A DNA stretch of 64,000 nt, taken from positions 62,001 through 126,000 of the forward strand of contig JAFSVU010000013.1 of assembly GCA_017444825.1 (NCBI GenBank), written 5' to 3'. Numbering within the stretch: position 1 is the stretch's first letter; the number at the start of each line of letters is the position of its first letter. Positions 54,277-63,769 of this stretch are shown piece after piece. The notes beneath the pieces were generated by a model. The model was not told the DNA's origin. It worked only from the letters and a program-made list of their open reading frames with translations, and searched no databases. The DNA is from Clostridia bacterium. Lineage in GTDB: Bacteria; Bacillota; Clostridia; UBA1212. The position numbers and the translations under genes are program-made.

Positions 54277-54305
54277 TTGCATGGCAACTTTCGGAATGGT
54301 ATAAT
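54277..54305 (+). promoter_or_regulatory. Promoter of pckG
   Basis: TTGCAT (54277-54282), 17-base spacer, TATAAT (54300-54305). Confidence 0.75.
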
Positions 54306-54406
54306 AAAAAGGTGTTTACCCAACTAAAGTGCGTTGGCGTGAGCACGGACGTTGCCGATAAAACCAATTAGAACCGGCAGATCCGACTGAAAGGGAGGGA
54401 ATTGGC

Positions 54407-56185
54407 GTGTATAACAACAAATACGTGAATGAATGGGTCGCCCAGATGGCGCTCATGACGCAACCGAAGGAGATCGTCTGGCTTGACGGTTCCGAGGAAG
54501 AAAAAGACAGACTTATAAAAGAAGCCGTGGCTACAGGTGAGATGATCGAGCTCAACCAGGAAAAACTGCCGGGCTGCTACTATCATAGAACCGCAGAGAA
54601 CGACGTGGCAAGAGTCGAACACTGCACATTTATCTGCACAGAGCACAAAGAGGACGCGGGCCCCAGCAACAACTGGATGGAGAAGAGCTATGCCTACGCA
54701 AAACTGGGCACGTATTTCACCGGCTCCATGAAGGGCGAGACGATGTACGTTATTCCGTATATCATGGGCACCCCGGGTTCATCCTTCAGCAAGGTGGGCA
54801 TCGAGATCACCGACAGCATTTACGTGGTGCTTAATATGAGGATCATGACCAGGATGGGTAAGATCGCTATGGATCAGCTTGGCGATTCCCCCGAGTACAT
54901 CAAGGGTCTGCACGCAAAAGGCGAGGTCGATCCGGAGAGAAGATTTATATGCCAGTTCCCCGAGGACAATGCGATCTGGTCCTACGGTTCAGCTTACGGC
55001 GGCAACGTGCTTCTCGGCAAGAAATGCTTCGCGTTGAGAATCGCAAGCTGGCTCGGAAAGCACGAGGGCTGGATGGCAGAGCACATGCTCATCGTCGGTA
55101 TTCAGAGCCCCAAGGGCGACATCAAGTATGTCTGCGCCGCATTCCCCAGCGCCTGCGGCAAGACCAATCTTGCAATGATCATCCCCCCGAAGAAATTCAG
55201 GGACATGGGCTACAAAGTGTTTACTCTTGGCGATGATATCGCATGGCTTAGAATTGGCGAGGACGGAAGGCTTTACGCTGTCAACCCCGAGGCGGGCTTC
55301 TTCGGCGTGGCTCCCGGAACAAGCATGAAATCGAACCCCAACGCGCTCCTGACCTGCAAAGAGGGCACGATATACACCAATGTGGCTATCGACAAGTCCG
55401 ACAACACCGTATGGTGGGAAGGCATGGGCACACCGGCTCCCGAGGATGCCATCGACTGGAAGGGCAATGACTGGAAACCGGGAATGACAGACGCGGAAGG
55501 AAAGCCCGTTAAGGCCGCCCATCCGAATTCAAGATTTACCGCTCCCGCAAGGAACTGTCCCTGCATCGCTCCCAACTGGGAGGATCCGAAGGGCGTGCCG
55601 ATCTCCGCTATCATATTCGGCGGCAGGCGCGCAAAGGTGGCTCCGCTGGTTTATCAGTCCTTTGACTGGGCTCACGGCGTTTTCGTTGGCTCTTCAATGG
55701 CTTCCGAGACTACGGCTGCGGCTTCCGGCGCTGTGGGCGTTGTAAGGCGCGACCCGATGGCCATGAAACCCTTCTGCGGCTACAATATGGGCGACTACTT
55801 CGCACATTGGCTTGAGATGGGCAAGAGCATTCCGAATCCTCCGAAGATCTTCAACGTGAACTGGTTCCGCACCGATGACGAAGGTCACTTCATCTGGCCG
55901 GGCTTCGGCGACAACTTCAGAGTACTTCTCTGGATACTTGCCCGCTGCGAAGGTAAGGCAGACGCCGTAAAGACAGCCGCAGGTTACGAGCCGATCCCCG
56001 AGGATATCGACCTTGAGGAGTCGGGTGTGGACGAGGAGACTTTGAAGGGTCTGCTCAGCCTCGACAAGGCTTCCTGGCAGAAGGAAGTTGAGGAGATCAA
56101 GGCACACTATGCTCAGTTCGACAGGCTTCCGAAAGAACTCAGCGAGGAGCTTAAAAAGCTGGAAGAGCGCGTTGCCGCGATGTGA
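54407..56185 (+). CDS. pckG: GTP-dependent phosphoenolpyruvate carboxykinase
   Basis: A 592-residue cytosolic enzyme interconverting oxaloacetate + GTP and PEP + CO2 + GDP. The kinase loop FPSACGKTNLAM (about residues 245-256) with Cys is specific to the GTP class; GGDDIAW-like LGDDIAWLRIGEDGRLYAVNPEAGFFGVAPGTS and the FGGRR motif follow. Length equals that of the family. In anaerobes it often fixes CO2 in the succinate direction or links glycolysis to C4 acids. The start is GTG with GGAGGG upstream. Confidence 0.95.
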   Translation: MYNNKYVNEWVAQMALMTQPKEIVWLDGSEEEKDRLIKEAVATGEMIELNQEKLPGCYYHRTAENDVARVEHCTFICTEHKEDAGPSNNWMEKSYAYAKLGTYFTGSMKGETMYVIPYIMGTPGSSFSKVGIEITDSIYVVLNMRIMTRMGKIAMDQLGDSPEYIKGLHAKGEVDPERRFICQFPEDNAIWSYGSAYGGNVLLGKKCFALRIASWLGKHEGWMAEHMLIVGIQSPKGDIKYVCAAFPSACGKTNLAMIIPPKKFRDMGYKVFTLGDDIAWLRIGEDGRLYAVNPEAGFFGVAPGTSMKSNPNALLTCKEGTIYTNVAIDKSDNTVWWEGMGTPAPEDAIDWKGNDWKPGMTDAEGKPVKAAHPNSRFTAPARNCPCIAPNWEDPKGVPISAIIFGGRRAKVAPLVYQSFDWAHGVFVGSSMASETTAAASGAVGVVRRDPMAMKPFCGYNMGDYFAHWLEMGKSIPNPPKIFNVNWFRTDDEGHFIWPGFGDNFRVLLWILARCEGKADAVKTAAGYEPIPEDIDLEESGVDEETLKGLLSLDKASWQKEVEEIKAHYAQFDRLPKELSEELKKLEERVAAM

Positions 56186-56260
56186 TATAACATAACCAAT
56201 GTACCACGGGCCTCCTGTAAAACAGGCGGCCCTTAATACCATCTAAGTGAGGGCATAATA

Positions 56261-57133
56261 TTGAAGACTTCGACCGAAATCGATTCCATAGTTCTGAGAA
56301 CAAGTTGGGACAGATCCCTTGAGCTTGTGGCGGAGGCGGGCTTTGACTGCTGGGACTTTTCTCTTTTCAGCATGGGCGTATACGACTGGGGCAAGAACGA
56401 GAGAGTGCTGAGAGGAAGTCCCCTGGAAGTGCGGAAAACGGCTCTTCCTTTTGCCGAAAAAATGCGAAAGAAAGGTGAGACTCTCGGTATCCGCTGCAAC
56501 CAGTCCCACGCACCTTTTCCGGTGTTCTGCGCTCCCATAAGAGAGCTGCTGCCGCTGGCTCTTGAATGCACTGCCGAGGCGGGAGGCGAGATATGCGTGA
56601 TTCACCCGGACAATTACGCGCCCCCCGAGGAGAACGGGAAAATGTACAGAGAACTTCTCCCTCTCGCAAAGAAACTCGGCGTTAAGATCGCCGCGGAAAA
56701 CATGTGGAACTGGGACGACGAGAAGATCTGCGCGGCGCCGGCGGCCTGTTCCGACGGTCCGTCGTTTAAGGCCCACCTCGACATAGTAGACGATCCGTTC
56801 CTTGTGGCGTGCGTTGACGTTGGTCATGCCGAAATGAAGGGCGTGGGTACCGACGCGCCGAAAATGATAAGAGAGCTGGGGCCAAGGGTCAAGGCTCTTC
56901 ACCTTCACGACAATGACAAATGGCACGACCTACACCTGCTGCCTTTCAGCCGGGATATCGATTTTGAGGCGGTGGTGAGGGCGCTTAAGGACATTGGTTA
57001 TGACGGTGTTTTCACGCTGGAATCCTCTCTCAGGGCGGCGATGGAGGACATTGGTTCTTCGGACGCGGCAGAGGGTGTGAAGGCGATGTTCAGGGCCACC
57101 AGAAGGCTTGCGGACATGTTTGAGGCCTTGTAA
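56261..57133 (+). CDS. Sugar phosphate isomerase/epimerase (TIM barrel), paralogue 3
   Basis: A 290-residue member of the same xylose-isomerase-like barrel family as the proteins at 38996 and 42167, but only distantly alike. Metal-site candidates are AAENMWNW (about residue 146), CVDVGHAEM (about 185), HLHDNDKWHDLHLLPF (about 210-225) and TLESSL (about 256). The HDND...HDLH wording is common in members of unknown function. The start is TTG at 56261, behind GTGAGGG. CATTGGTT occurs twice near its end. Confidence 0.83.
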   Translation: MKTSTEIDSIVLRTSWDRSLELVAEAGFDCWDFSLFSMGVYDWGKNERVLRGSPLEVRKTALPFAEKMRKKGETLGIRCNQSHAPFPVFCAPIRELLPLALECTAEAGGEICVIHPDNYAPPEENGKMYRELLPLAKKLGVKIAAENMWNWDDEKICAAPAACSDGPSFKAHLDIVDDPFLVACVDVGHAEMKGVGTDAPKMIRELGPRVKALHLHDNDKWHDLHLLPFSRDIDFEAVVRALKDIGYDGVFTLESSLRAAMEDIGSSDAAEGVKAMFRATRRLADMFEAL

Positions 57134-57280
57134 AACGCTTCGGAGATCCTGCCGCTGACTAAATTCAAGTTTACAACGGAGGCGGGATTTGCTAAAATTA
57201 AGAAAGATCAAACGGCGGGGCTGTCATAGTTTTTGAGTCTGCTCCGCGTTATTTCATTAGAAAAAAGGGGACAGATAATT

Positions 57281-57832
57281 ATGAGCAAGAAAAACGGTAA
57301 AAAATCATTTGCCACAGAATTTAAAGAGTTCGTGATGAGAGGAAACGTCATGGATATGGCCATCGGCGTCATCATCGGCGGCGCTTTCACAGCGATCGTA
57401 AATTCTCTCGTAGGGGACATATTGACGCCTATCCTCGGACTTTTCACGAAGGGCATCAACTTCTCCCAGCTGATCATTCCCCTCGGAGACACTTCGGGCA
57501 TTCAAGGTGAGATCACTCCCGACGCTCTCAACGAGGCAAACATCGGATATATAGCTTACGGTAAATTCATTCAGGCCATCATCACCTTCATAGTGATAGC
57601 GCTGGTGGTGTTCCTGATCATCAAGATAATCAAGGCTGTCGACTTTAAGGCAAAGAAAGCCGCCGCAGCCGCCGAAGCGGAAGCTGCCGCAAAGAAGGCC
57701 GAAGAGGAGAGACTGGCCGCGGAAGCCGCAGAAGCCGCAAAAGCTCTTATCAAGATCTGCCCGTTCTGCTTATCCGAGATCAACGTTAAAGCTACACGCT
57801 GCCCGCACTGCACGTCGCAGCTGGGAGAATAA
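57281..57832 (+). CDS. mscL: Large-conductance mechanosensitive channel MscL with C-terminal zinc ribbon
   Basis: A 183-residue membrane channel opened by membrane tension to release solutes. The first ~125 residues are a standard MscL: FKEFVMRGNVMDMAIGVIIGGAF, TM1, a periplasmic loop and TM2 (about 100-120). An Ala/Glu/Lys-rich helix (about 124-157) leads to an added zinc ribbon, CPFC...CPHC (about 160-178). Standard MscL is about 130-150 residues without cysteine pairs. The start is ATG at 57281 with AGGGG upstream; the longer frame has no ribosome site. Confidence 0.92.
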   Translation: MSKKNGKKSFATEFKEFVMRGNVMDMAIGVIIGGAFTAIVNSLVGDILTPILGLFTKGINFSQLIIPLGDTSGIQGEITPDALNEANIGYIAYGKFIQAIITFIVIALVVFLIIKIIKAVDFKAKKAAAAAEAEAAAKKAEEERLAAEAAEAAKALIKICPFCLSEINVKATRCPHCTSQLGE

Positions 57833-57882
57833 AGGATCATCCTCCCGCAGCAGCGGAATGTATTGCAAGATTATGTCAAAGG

Positions 57883-57906
57883 ACCGGGCGCAAGCCCGGT
57901 TTTTTG
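57883..57906 (+). terminator. Terminator after mscL
   Basis: ACCGGGC and GCCCGGT close a GCAA loop and are followed by TTTTTT. A second, less regular CCCGGG-type hairpin with a TTTT tail lies at about 57912-57951. Confidence 0.88.
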
Positions 57907-58067
57907 GACGGACCGGGGCCCGGTTTCCCGACAAAGCAGGGCCCGGGTTTTAGCTTTTCAACTTTTTTAGTTTTTTTTAATGCTGGGGTTATAATATTAT
58001 ACTATCCGTTTTACGGACATTATCAATAGATGAATTGGTTTATCCGATCTTGAAAGAAGGAGACGCT

Positions 58068-59777
58068 ATGATTGAAGAGAATAAAAGAATCAGATTTTGT
58101 ATCAACTGCGGAAGCCCGCTGGGAGAGAACGCAAAGTTCTGTGTCAACTGCGGCTGGAAGGTACAGCTTCCCGAAATAAATACTCCTGAGCCGGAAACGA
58201 AGCCCGCCCAAGAACCCGTTGTACCGGCTGAACCCGTTGTAAACGTAGAGGAAGAGCCGAAAGCCCCCGTAACAGAGCCTGCAGCTCCCGCTCCGGAGCA
58301 GGTACCGCCCGCAGCTCCTTCTCAGGAAGCGCCAAGGGAAAAGGTCAATGCAGGCGCCGGATACTACGGAGTCCCGGTGAACAACACGACAGGCTACGGA
58401 AATTCCTTTGAACAGGAACTCAGAAACTACAACAACGTGACCGACAGGTACAGGGACAGAGATTACAGACCTGTAAATCCGAATGCGCAGAAGACTGCAG
58501 AGGCTCCGAAAAAGAGGATGCCGGGCTGGGCGATCGCTTTGATCATAGTCGGCGCGGTGATCGCGGTCGTGATAGTGATCAGCATCATTGCCAATTTCTT
58601 CCTCGGCGCTCTGAGAGACCTGGGAAAGAATATCGGAAAATATCTGCCCGATCTGAACTATTCCACGGAAGCTCCGGCGGCCACTGCAAAGCCCGGTGAT
58701 GACGTAAAGGTAGGCGACGAGACCGTACCCTCCGGCAGCAACGTGACCATCAACATAACCGGCGATTCGGAGTCTCTTGCCGCTGCGGTATACGCGAAGG
58801 CTTCGGACTCGGTGGTGGGCATATCCATCCTCACAACGTCATCCACCAACCCCTGGGCGGATACCACATATACCGTGGTAGGCCAGGGCTCCGGCGTTGT
58901 TTTCAAGTCCGACGGATACATAATAACAAACTGCCACGTGGTCTCCGGCACCCTTGACAAGGACAACAAGCCCCTCGGGAACTACCAGATCAGGGTGTAC
59001 GTGGATACTTCCCTGTCGACATATTTCGAAGCTGAGATCGTGGGTGTCGACTACACGTCAGACCTTGCGGTCCTTAAGATCAACGCCAAGGGCCTGAAAG
59101 CGATTGAATTTGCATCCTCAAGCGAGGTGGCCATTGGCGATCAGGTGTTCTTGATCGGCTGCCCCGGCGGGATCGAGTTCATGCGTTCCATCACCAGCGG
59201 TATCGTAGGCGGACTGAACAAAAACTTCCTCACCAGCGACGGATATGCATATGACCTTATTCAGTCCGATGCGGCCATCAACCCCGGGACCAGCGGCGGC
59301 GCGATGCTGAACAGCAAGGGACAGCTCATCGGCATCTGCGAGATGAAGATCGTCGACACAGGCTACGAGGGCATGGGCTTTGCCATCTCATCCGATACTG
59401 TTAAACAGATCTGCGATGCTCTCATGAAAGACGGTAAAGTCACAAGGCCGGCAGTCGGCATCACCGTGAACACAACCTACGACGTGACGTCGGCAAGCGA
59501 CGCCGGACTTCCCGCGGGAGCCTGGATCGAAGAAGTGGAAAAGGATTCCCCCGCATGGAAAGCCGGACTGAGATCGGGCATGATCATTACCGAGTTCAAC
59601 GGCAATGCAGTCTACAATTTTGTATCCCTCCGCGCTGAGATAATGAAGTGCGAGATCGGCGAAGAGGTGGAGATCAAGGCCTACGTGTTCGACTCAAGCG
59701 ACAAGGCAAACGGACAGTACAAGACCTTCAAGGTAACGCTTCAGAGCCTTGAGGACGAGCACAGAGATTTTAACTGA
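58068..59777 (+). CDS. htrA: Zinc-ribbon HtrA/DegP-type membrane serine protease
   Basis: A 569-residue protein. The N-terminus carries a double CxxC zinc ribbon (FCINCGSPLGENAKFCVNCG, about residues 9-28), a Pro/Glu/Ala-rich linker, one membrane helix (about 152-178), a trypsin-like protease domain with His in NCHVVSG (about 288), Asp in SDLAVLK (about 330) and Ser in GTSGGAM (about 409), and a C-terminal PDZ domain (about 460-560). The protease faces outward, the ribbon inward. Its task is probably envelope protein quality control. AAGGAG precedes ATG 58068; TATAAT-like boxes lie at about 57990. Confidence 0.92.
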   Translation: MIEENKRIRFCINCGSPLGENAKFCVNCGWKVQLPEINTPEPETKPAQEPVVPAEPVVNVEEEPKAPVTEPAAPAPEQVPPAAPSQEAPREKVNAGAGYYGVPVNNTTGYGNSFEQELRNYNNVTDRYRDRDYRPVNPNAQKTAEAPKKRMPGWAIALIIVGAVIAVVIVISIIANFFLGALRDLGKNIGKYLPDLNYSTEAPAATAKPGDDVKVGDETVPSGSNVTINITGDSESLAAAVYAKASDSVVGISILTTSSTNPWADTTYTVVGQGSGVVFKSDGYIITNCHVVSGTLDKDNKPLGNYQIRVYVDTSLSTYFEAEIVGVDYTSDLAVLKINAKGLKAIEFASSSEVAIGDQVFLIGCPGGIEFMRSITSGIVGGLNKNFLTSDGYAYDLIQSDAAINPGTSGGAMLNSKGQLIGICEMKIVDTGYEGMGFAISSDTVKQICDALMKDGKVTRPAVGITVNTTYDVTSASDAGLPAGAWIEEVEKDSPAWKAGLRSGMIITEFNGNAVYNFVSLRAEIMKCEIGEEVEIKAYVFDSSDKANGQYKTFKVTLQSLEDEHRDFN

Positions 59778-59808
59778 TCTGAAGCGGTTTTGAATTGAAT
59801 TAAAACAA

Positions 59809-59836
59809 AGGCCCCGGACGGTTCCGGGGTTTTTTG
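59809..59836 (+). terminator. Terminator after htrA
   Basis: CCCCGG and CCGGGG pair around ACGGTT, followed by TTTTTTG. Confidence 0.85.
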
Positions 59837-59837
59837 T

Positions 59838-59866
59838 TTGACTTCACAAAGATGATGTGATAGAAT
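59838..59866 (+). promoter_or_regulatory. Promoter of rny
   Basis: TTGACT (59838-59843), 17-base spacer, TAGAAT (59861-59866). Confidence 0.8.
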
Positions 59867-59967
59867 GAGACCGATTTTAGGATCACACTGAGTGCCGTAA
59901 AAACCCGCGGCATTCACACAATATACGACTTTAAAATCAAATAAATACTGAGAGGAGAAAAAGTTTT

Positions 59968-61620
59968 ATGGAGAAACTTGTAATCTCCTTGATTTCCGTG
60001 TTTGCAGGCCTTGCCGTCGGATTGATCATTTTATTGATCTATGCTAAGGTAAGATCCCGCAAGAATGCAGAATTGGTTAAGGACGCCTCCGAAAAAGCCC
60101 GCAATGAAGGCTATGACGAAGGTGTAATTGACGGATACGAAAAGAGAAAACTCGAAGCCGAAGCGGCCATAAACACCGCCGAGGAGGAGAGCCTGAGAAT
60201 TGTACAAGCCGCCGTCAGAGAGGGCGAAGTTAAAAAACGCGAATATGTTCTTCAGGCCAAGGATGAGATAAGACAACTACGTTCACTTTTTGAAAAGGAA
60301 GTCAGGGAAAATCAACAGGAGGCGCAGCGCAAAGAGCAGCGTCTGACAGCTAAGGAAGAGACCCTCGATAAGAAACTCGATGCATTGGAGCAGAGAGAAG
60401 CTGCCGTCAGGGTAAAAGAGACCGAAGCAAACGATAAGATAGCCGAAGCAGAGACTTTTTACGCAAAACAGCGGGAAGCTCTTGAAAAAATATCCGGCCT
60501 TTCCTCGGAGCAGGCGAGAGAGATCCTTATGCAGCAGCTCGATACGGAGCTTGTCCATGATAAAGCTGCACGGATCCGTGAATACGAAGCCGATCTTGCC
60601 GATGAAAAGAAGGAAATGGCCCGCGAGATCATCGCGACCGCAGTACAGCAGTGCGCTGCGGATTATGTGTCCGATATAACTGTCACAGTCGTTCCGATCC
60701 CCAATGAAGAGATGAAGGGAAGGATCATAGGCCGTTCCGGAAGAAACATTAATGCGATAGAGACAGCTACGGGTGTGGATCTTGTGATCGACGATACACC
60801 TGAGGCAGTTATTCTTTCCAGCTTTAACCCGGTGAGGCGTGAGGTCGCAAGGATAGCGCTCGAGAAGCTCATTGCCGACGGACGTATCCACCCCGCAAAG
60901 ATCGAGGAGACTGTTGAAAAAGCCCGCAAGGAGCTGGATGCCACCATAAAGAGAGAGGGCGAGAACGCCACCTTTGAAGCGGGTGTTTTCGGACTCAATC
61001 CGGAGATCATCAAACTCCTGGGAAGACTTAAGTACAGAACGAGCTACACCCAGAGCGTGCTCATCCATTCCATTGAAGTGTCGAAGCTTTCCGGTATCAT
61101 GGCCGCCGAGCTGGGCGTGGACGTGGATCTGGCAAAACGGGCGGGTCTTCTTCACGATATAGGAAAGGCCGTTGATTTCGAGAACGAGGGCACCCATATC
61201 GACCTCGGAGCAGAGATCGCCAGGAAGTACAAAGAAAACGACGTTGTCATAAACGCCATCATGTCTCACCACGGCGACGTGGAGCCCACTTCGGTCATTT
61301 CGGTGATCGTAGCTGCGGCGGATGCCATTTCAGCCGCAAGGCCCGGCGCGAGAAACGAGCCTCTTGAGTCCTACCTGAAGAGGATCGAAAAGCTTGAGAC
61401 GATCTGTAACTCCTTCAGCGGCGTAGACGCCTCCAAGACCTTTGCGATCCAGGCGGGCCGTGAAGTAAGAGTAATGGTCAAGCCCGAAGAGATCAGCGAC
61501 GACGAGATGACGATCCTTTCAAGAGACATAGCGAAGAGGATCGAATCCGAAATGCAGTATCCCGGCCAGATCAAGGTCACTGTCATCAGAGAGACGAGAA
61601 CGTCGGATACCGCAAAATAA
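59968..61620 (+). CDS. rny: Ribonuclease Y
   Basis: A 550-residue membrane-anchored endoribonuclease that starts mRNA decay in Firmicutes. It has an N-terminal membrane helix (about 3-25), a long coiled coil (about 30-210), a KH domain ([15 protein letters not shown], about 252-266) and an HD domain (HSIEVSKL...[10 protein letters not shown], about 366-405). Complete, and the usual length within some 30 residues. AGAGGAGAAA precedes the ATG. Confidence 0.96.
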   Translation: MEKLVISLISVFAGLAVGLIILLIYAKVRSRKNAELVKDASEKARNEGYDEGVIDGYEKRKLEAEAAINTAEEESLRIVQAAVREGEVKKREYVLQAKDEIRQLRSLFEKEVRENQQEAQRKEQRLTAKEETLDKKLDALEQREAAVRVKETEANDKIAEAETFYAKQREALEKISGLSSEQAREILMQQLDTELVHDKAARIREYEADLADEKKEMAREIIATAVQQCAADYVSDITVTVVPIPNEEMKGRIIGRSGRNINAIETATGVDLVIDDTPEAVILSSFNPVRREVARIALEKLIADGRIHPAKIEETVEKARKELDATIKREGENATFEAGVFGLNPEIIKLLGRLKYRTSYTQSVLIHSIEVSKLSGIMAAELGVDVDLAKRAGLLHDIGKAVDFENEGTHIDLGAEIARKYKENDVVINAIMSHHGDVEPTSVISVIVAAADAISAARPGARNEPLESYLKRIEKLETICNSFSGVDASKTFAIQAGREVRVMVKPEEISDDEMTILSRDIAKRIESEMQYPGQIKVTVIRETRTSDTAK

Positions 61621-61645
61621 AGAAGCGCAGCAGTGCTTTTTGGAC

Positions 61646-61680
61646 GAAACGCTGGTTAAACTGTTGTTATCCAGCGTTTC
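61646..61680. repeat. Perfect 10-bp inverted repeat between rny and smpB
   Basis: GAAACGCTGG (61646-61655) and CCAGCGTTTC (61671-61680) could form a hairpin with a 15-base loop. No T tract follows, so it may be an mRNA stabiliser or processing site instead of a terminator. Confidence 0.55.
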
Positions 61681-61697
61681 ACTGTAAATGAAGGGCG

Positions 61698-62162
61698 ATG
61701 TCATTGGTTAGTGAACACAAAAAGATAATAGTCCAGAACAGAAACGCCTACCACGAGTACTTTATCGAGGACAAGATCGAGTGCGGCATCGAGTTATACG
61801 GCACCGAGGTCAAGTCCATAAGGCAGGGCAACGTGAATCTGAAGCAGGCATATGCGGTCATTGACGGCGGTGAATGCTTCATTTGCGGCATGCACGTAAG
61901 CCCATACGAGCACGGGAACATATTCAACAGGGACCCGCTGAGAAAGAAAAGGCTTCTTCTGCATAAAAAGGAGATATTGAAGCTTTTCCAGCAGGTGAAG
62001 CAGCAGGGAATGACGCTGGTTCCCCTGGAGGTGTATTTTTCGAAGGGCCGTGTTAAGGTGCTTCTGGGACTCGGAAAGGGCAAGAAGCTTTTCGACAAGC
62101 GCGATCAGGCTGCGGAGCGGGATGCGAAGAGAGAGATCGACAGACAGTTGAAACAGAACTGA
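61698..62162 (+). CDS. smpB: SsrA-binding protein SmpB
   Basis: A 154-residue RNA-binding protein that brings tmRNA to stalled ribosomes. Typical are the N-terminal NRNAYHEYFIEDKIECGIELYGTEVKSIR stretch, PYEHGN, and the C-terminal KGKKLFDKRDQAAERDAKRE. The ssrA gene itself is not in this window. The start codon overlaps a CATTGGTT motif. Confidence 0.96.
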   Translation: MSLVSEHKKIIVQNRNAYHEYFIEDKIECGIELYGTEVKSIRQGNVNLKQAYAVIDGGECFICGMHVSPYEHGNIFNRDPLRKKRLLLHKKEILKLFQQVKQQGMTLVPLEVYFSKGRVKVLLGLGKGKKLFDKRDQAAERDAKREIDRQLKQN

Positions 62163-62181
62163 TTTAGTGAGGGTTACCGTA

Positions 62182-62769
62182 ATGAGTGACTGGACGAAAG
62201 AAACGATCAAAAATCACGCGAAGGGATTGGCGAGAATCAGTCTTATACATATGCTTGCCGTTGCTTTGGGATGGGCAGCCTATCCGCTGATACTCCTCAT
62301 CCTTGCGCGGTATATGACTGTGGACCTGCCGGTGGCCATTTATTCGGTGGTGGCATCCCTTGTTTACGCGGCCATGCTCATTTCCCAGGGCAACGAGTAC
62401 GGGATAATGGACTCAAAACCCTACAACTGGGCGAGGTACAAAGCCAAAGGGTTCGTCCTTGGTGCTGCGGTGGGGGTCATCGTTTTTCTGGCGGAGCTCA
62501 TACTTATCGCGATCGCGGAGAGACATTTTGTGATAGCCCATCCGAATTTTGACATCGCCAATATCAACAGCTACATAAGGATGCTCCTATACATCCCATT
62601 CTTCTGGTTCTACAAGCTGGTATGGGCGGGGGAGGAGATAATACCCAGGGTCACTGTGCTCTCGGCGCTTTTCCCTGTGGGCTTTATTTCACTGTTTACG
62701 GGCATTGGTTATTTGTTCGGAACGGCAGGCGTGGTGGTCGATTTCAGACCGAAAAAGAGGAAAAAATGA
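62182..62769 (+). CDS. Four-helix membrane protein of unknown function
   Basis: About 195 residues with four hydrophobic helices (about 18-38, 44-66, 88-112 and 158-182), both ends basic and cytoplasmic by the positive-inside rule, ending in FRPKKRKK. ATG at 62182 is behind GAGGG. No family recognised. Its stop overlaps the ATG of the next gene, so the two are translated together. Confidence 0.68.
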   Translation: MSDWTKETIKNHAKGLARISLIHMLAVALGWAAYPLILLILARYMTVDLPVAIYSVVASLVYAAMLISQGNEYGIMDSKPYNWARYKAKGFVLGAAVGVIVFLAELILIAIAERHFVIAHPNFDIANINSYIRMLLYIPFFWFYKLVWAGEEIIPRVTVLSALFPVGFISLFTGIGYLFGTAGVVVDFRPKKRKK

Positions 62770-63701
62770 TAGATTTTAAAAATGCCGGTCCCAAAACGGC
62801 GGAAATAAAACGGTATCTGCTGCCTGAATGCGATGAAGCCATAAGGAAGCTTGAGGAGGATTTTTACGTGTACCGAAAAAGCCTCGTGACTTTAGAGGAC
62901 AACGAAGGCGACGTCTTTGAAAGGTGGAAAGTGAGACACTCCGAAAGACTGGACGGGATGACGCCTTACGAGTTTATACGTGATTATACGGGTGATCCCC
63001 CGGTCTTTGAAAAGTACGAGAGGATCATACTAAATCTGATCCAGGACAATTACTGCTCCCCGCCGGACAGCGTGTTCGAGGATTTCTTCAGCATTTGCGA
63101 CAGGCAGGAATGGGCCGAGAAAGTGATCGGGATATGCCTTGACGCTTTTTCTATGAATGACACGGATATTGATGCTCTCGCGATCACGATGATCTACGGG
63201 ATCTCGGAGCACGTTTCCGGGTTTTCCAATGACCTGTGTAACAGATTTTTCGAGACTGCAAAGGCAGTCCGTCAGAGAGACCCGGAGCTTGCATCGGAAC
63301 TTGTACAGGTCGGCGTGGATTACTGCAAAAACGGATTCGACGTTGCAGTCGATTTGATCGCTAAAAGGATGCAGGAAGACAAGCCCATGACAGGACCTGT
63401 TGCGGAAAAGCTCCTGGCCGTTTTAGCGCTGATGGGCAGGAAGGACGAGAAACTTTACGTCATTTACAGGACTCTGGTAAAGAGAACGGCCCTTCTCGAT
63501 GAACGGCTCGAATTCTATTTTGACCTGGTCTGCGACTACGGTGACCCCAGGGCCGTGTCCTTCATGCGAACCAAAGGGACCGCTTTAGTGGAAGCATATA
63601 AAGCACTGCCCGCAAATGCACCCGGGAAAGATTTCCTTTTCAGGAAAATGATGCGTGCCGATGAGGTCATCAAAACCCTTGGCGGGCAGGGAGTTTTTTA
63701 A
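62766..63701 (+). CDS. Helical protein of unknown function
   Basis: A 311-residue soluble protein, mostly alpha-helical and acidic; the second half has a loose repeat of ~35-residue helical hairpins (GPVAEKLLAVLALMGRKDEKLYVIYRTLVKRTALLDERLEFYFD in part), like a solenoid. No catalytic motif seen. The ATG overlaps the stop of the membrane protein (ATGA), so they probably act together. A terminator follows. Confidence 0.68.
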   Translation: MIDFKNAGPKTAEIKRYLLPECDEAIRKLEEDFYVYRKSLVTLEDNEGDVFERWKVRHSERLDGMTPYEFIRDYTGDPPVFEKYERIILNLIQDNYCSPPDSVFEDFFSICDRQEWAEKVIGICLDAFSMNDTDIDALAITMIYGISEHVSGFSNDLCNRFFETAKAVRQRDPELASELVQVGVDYCKNGFDVAVDLIAKRMQEDKPMTGPVAEKLLAVLALMGRKDEKLYVIYRTLVKRTALLDERLEFYFDLVCDYGDPRAVSFMRTKGTALVEAYKALPANAPGKDFLFRKMMRADEVIKTLGGQGVF

Positions 63702-63710
63702 AAAACATTG

Positions 63711-63743
63711 CCGCGGCATTCAAAAGAGATCGCCGCGGCTTTT
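63711..63743. terminator. Bidirectional terminator
   Basis: Two GCCGCGGC blocks (about 63714-63721 and 63732-63739) pair with each other, flanked by AAAA on the left and TTTT on the right. It lies between convergent genes. Confidence 0.78.
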
Positions 63744-63769
63744 AGCAGATTTTACCTTTTTTGCACGGG

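Noticed and set aside
61621-61697. tmRNA (ssrA) next to smpB
   Set aside because: No tRNA-Ala-like ends or tag-coding frame is present; the interval is too short.
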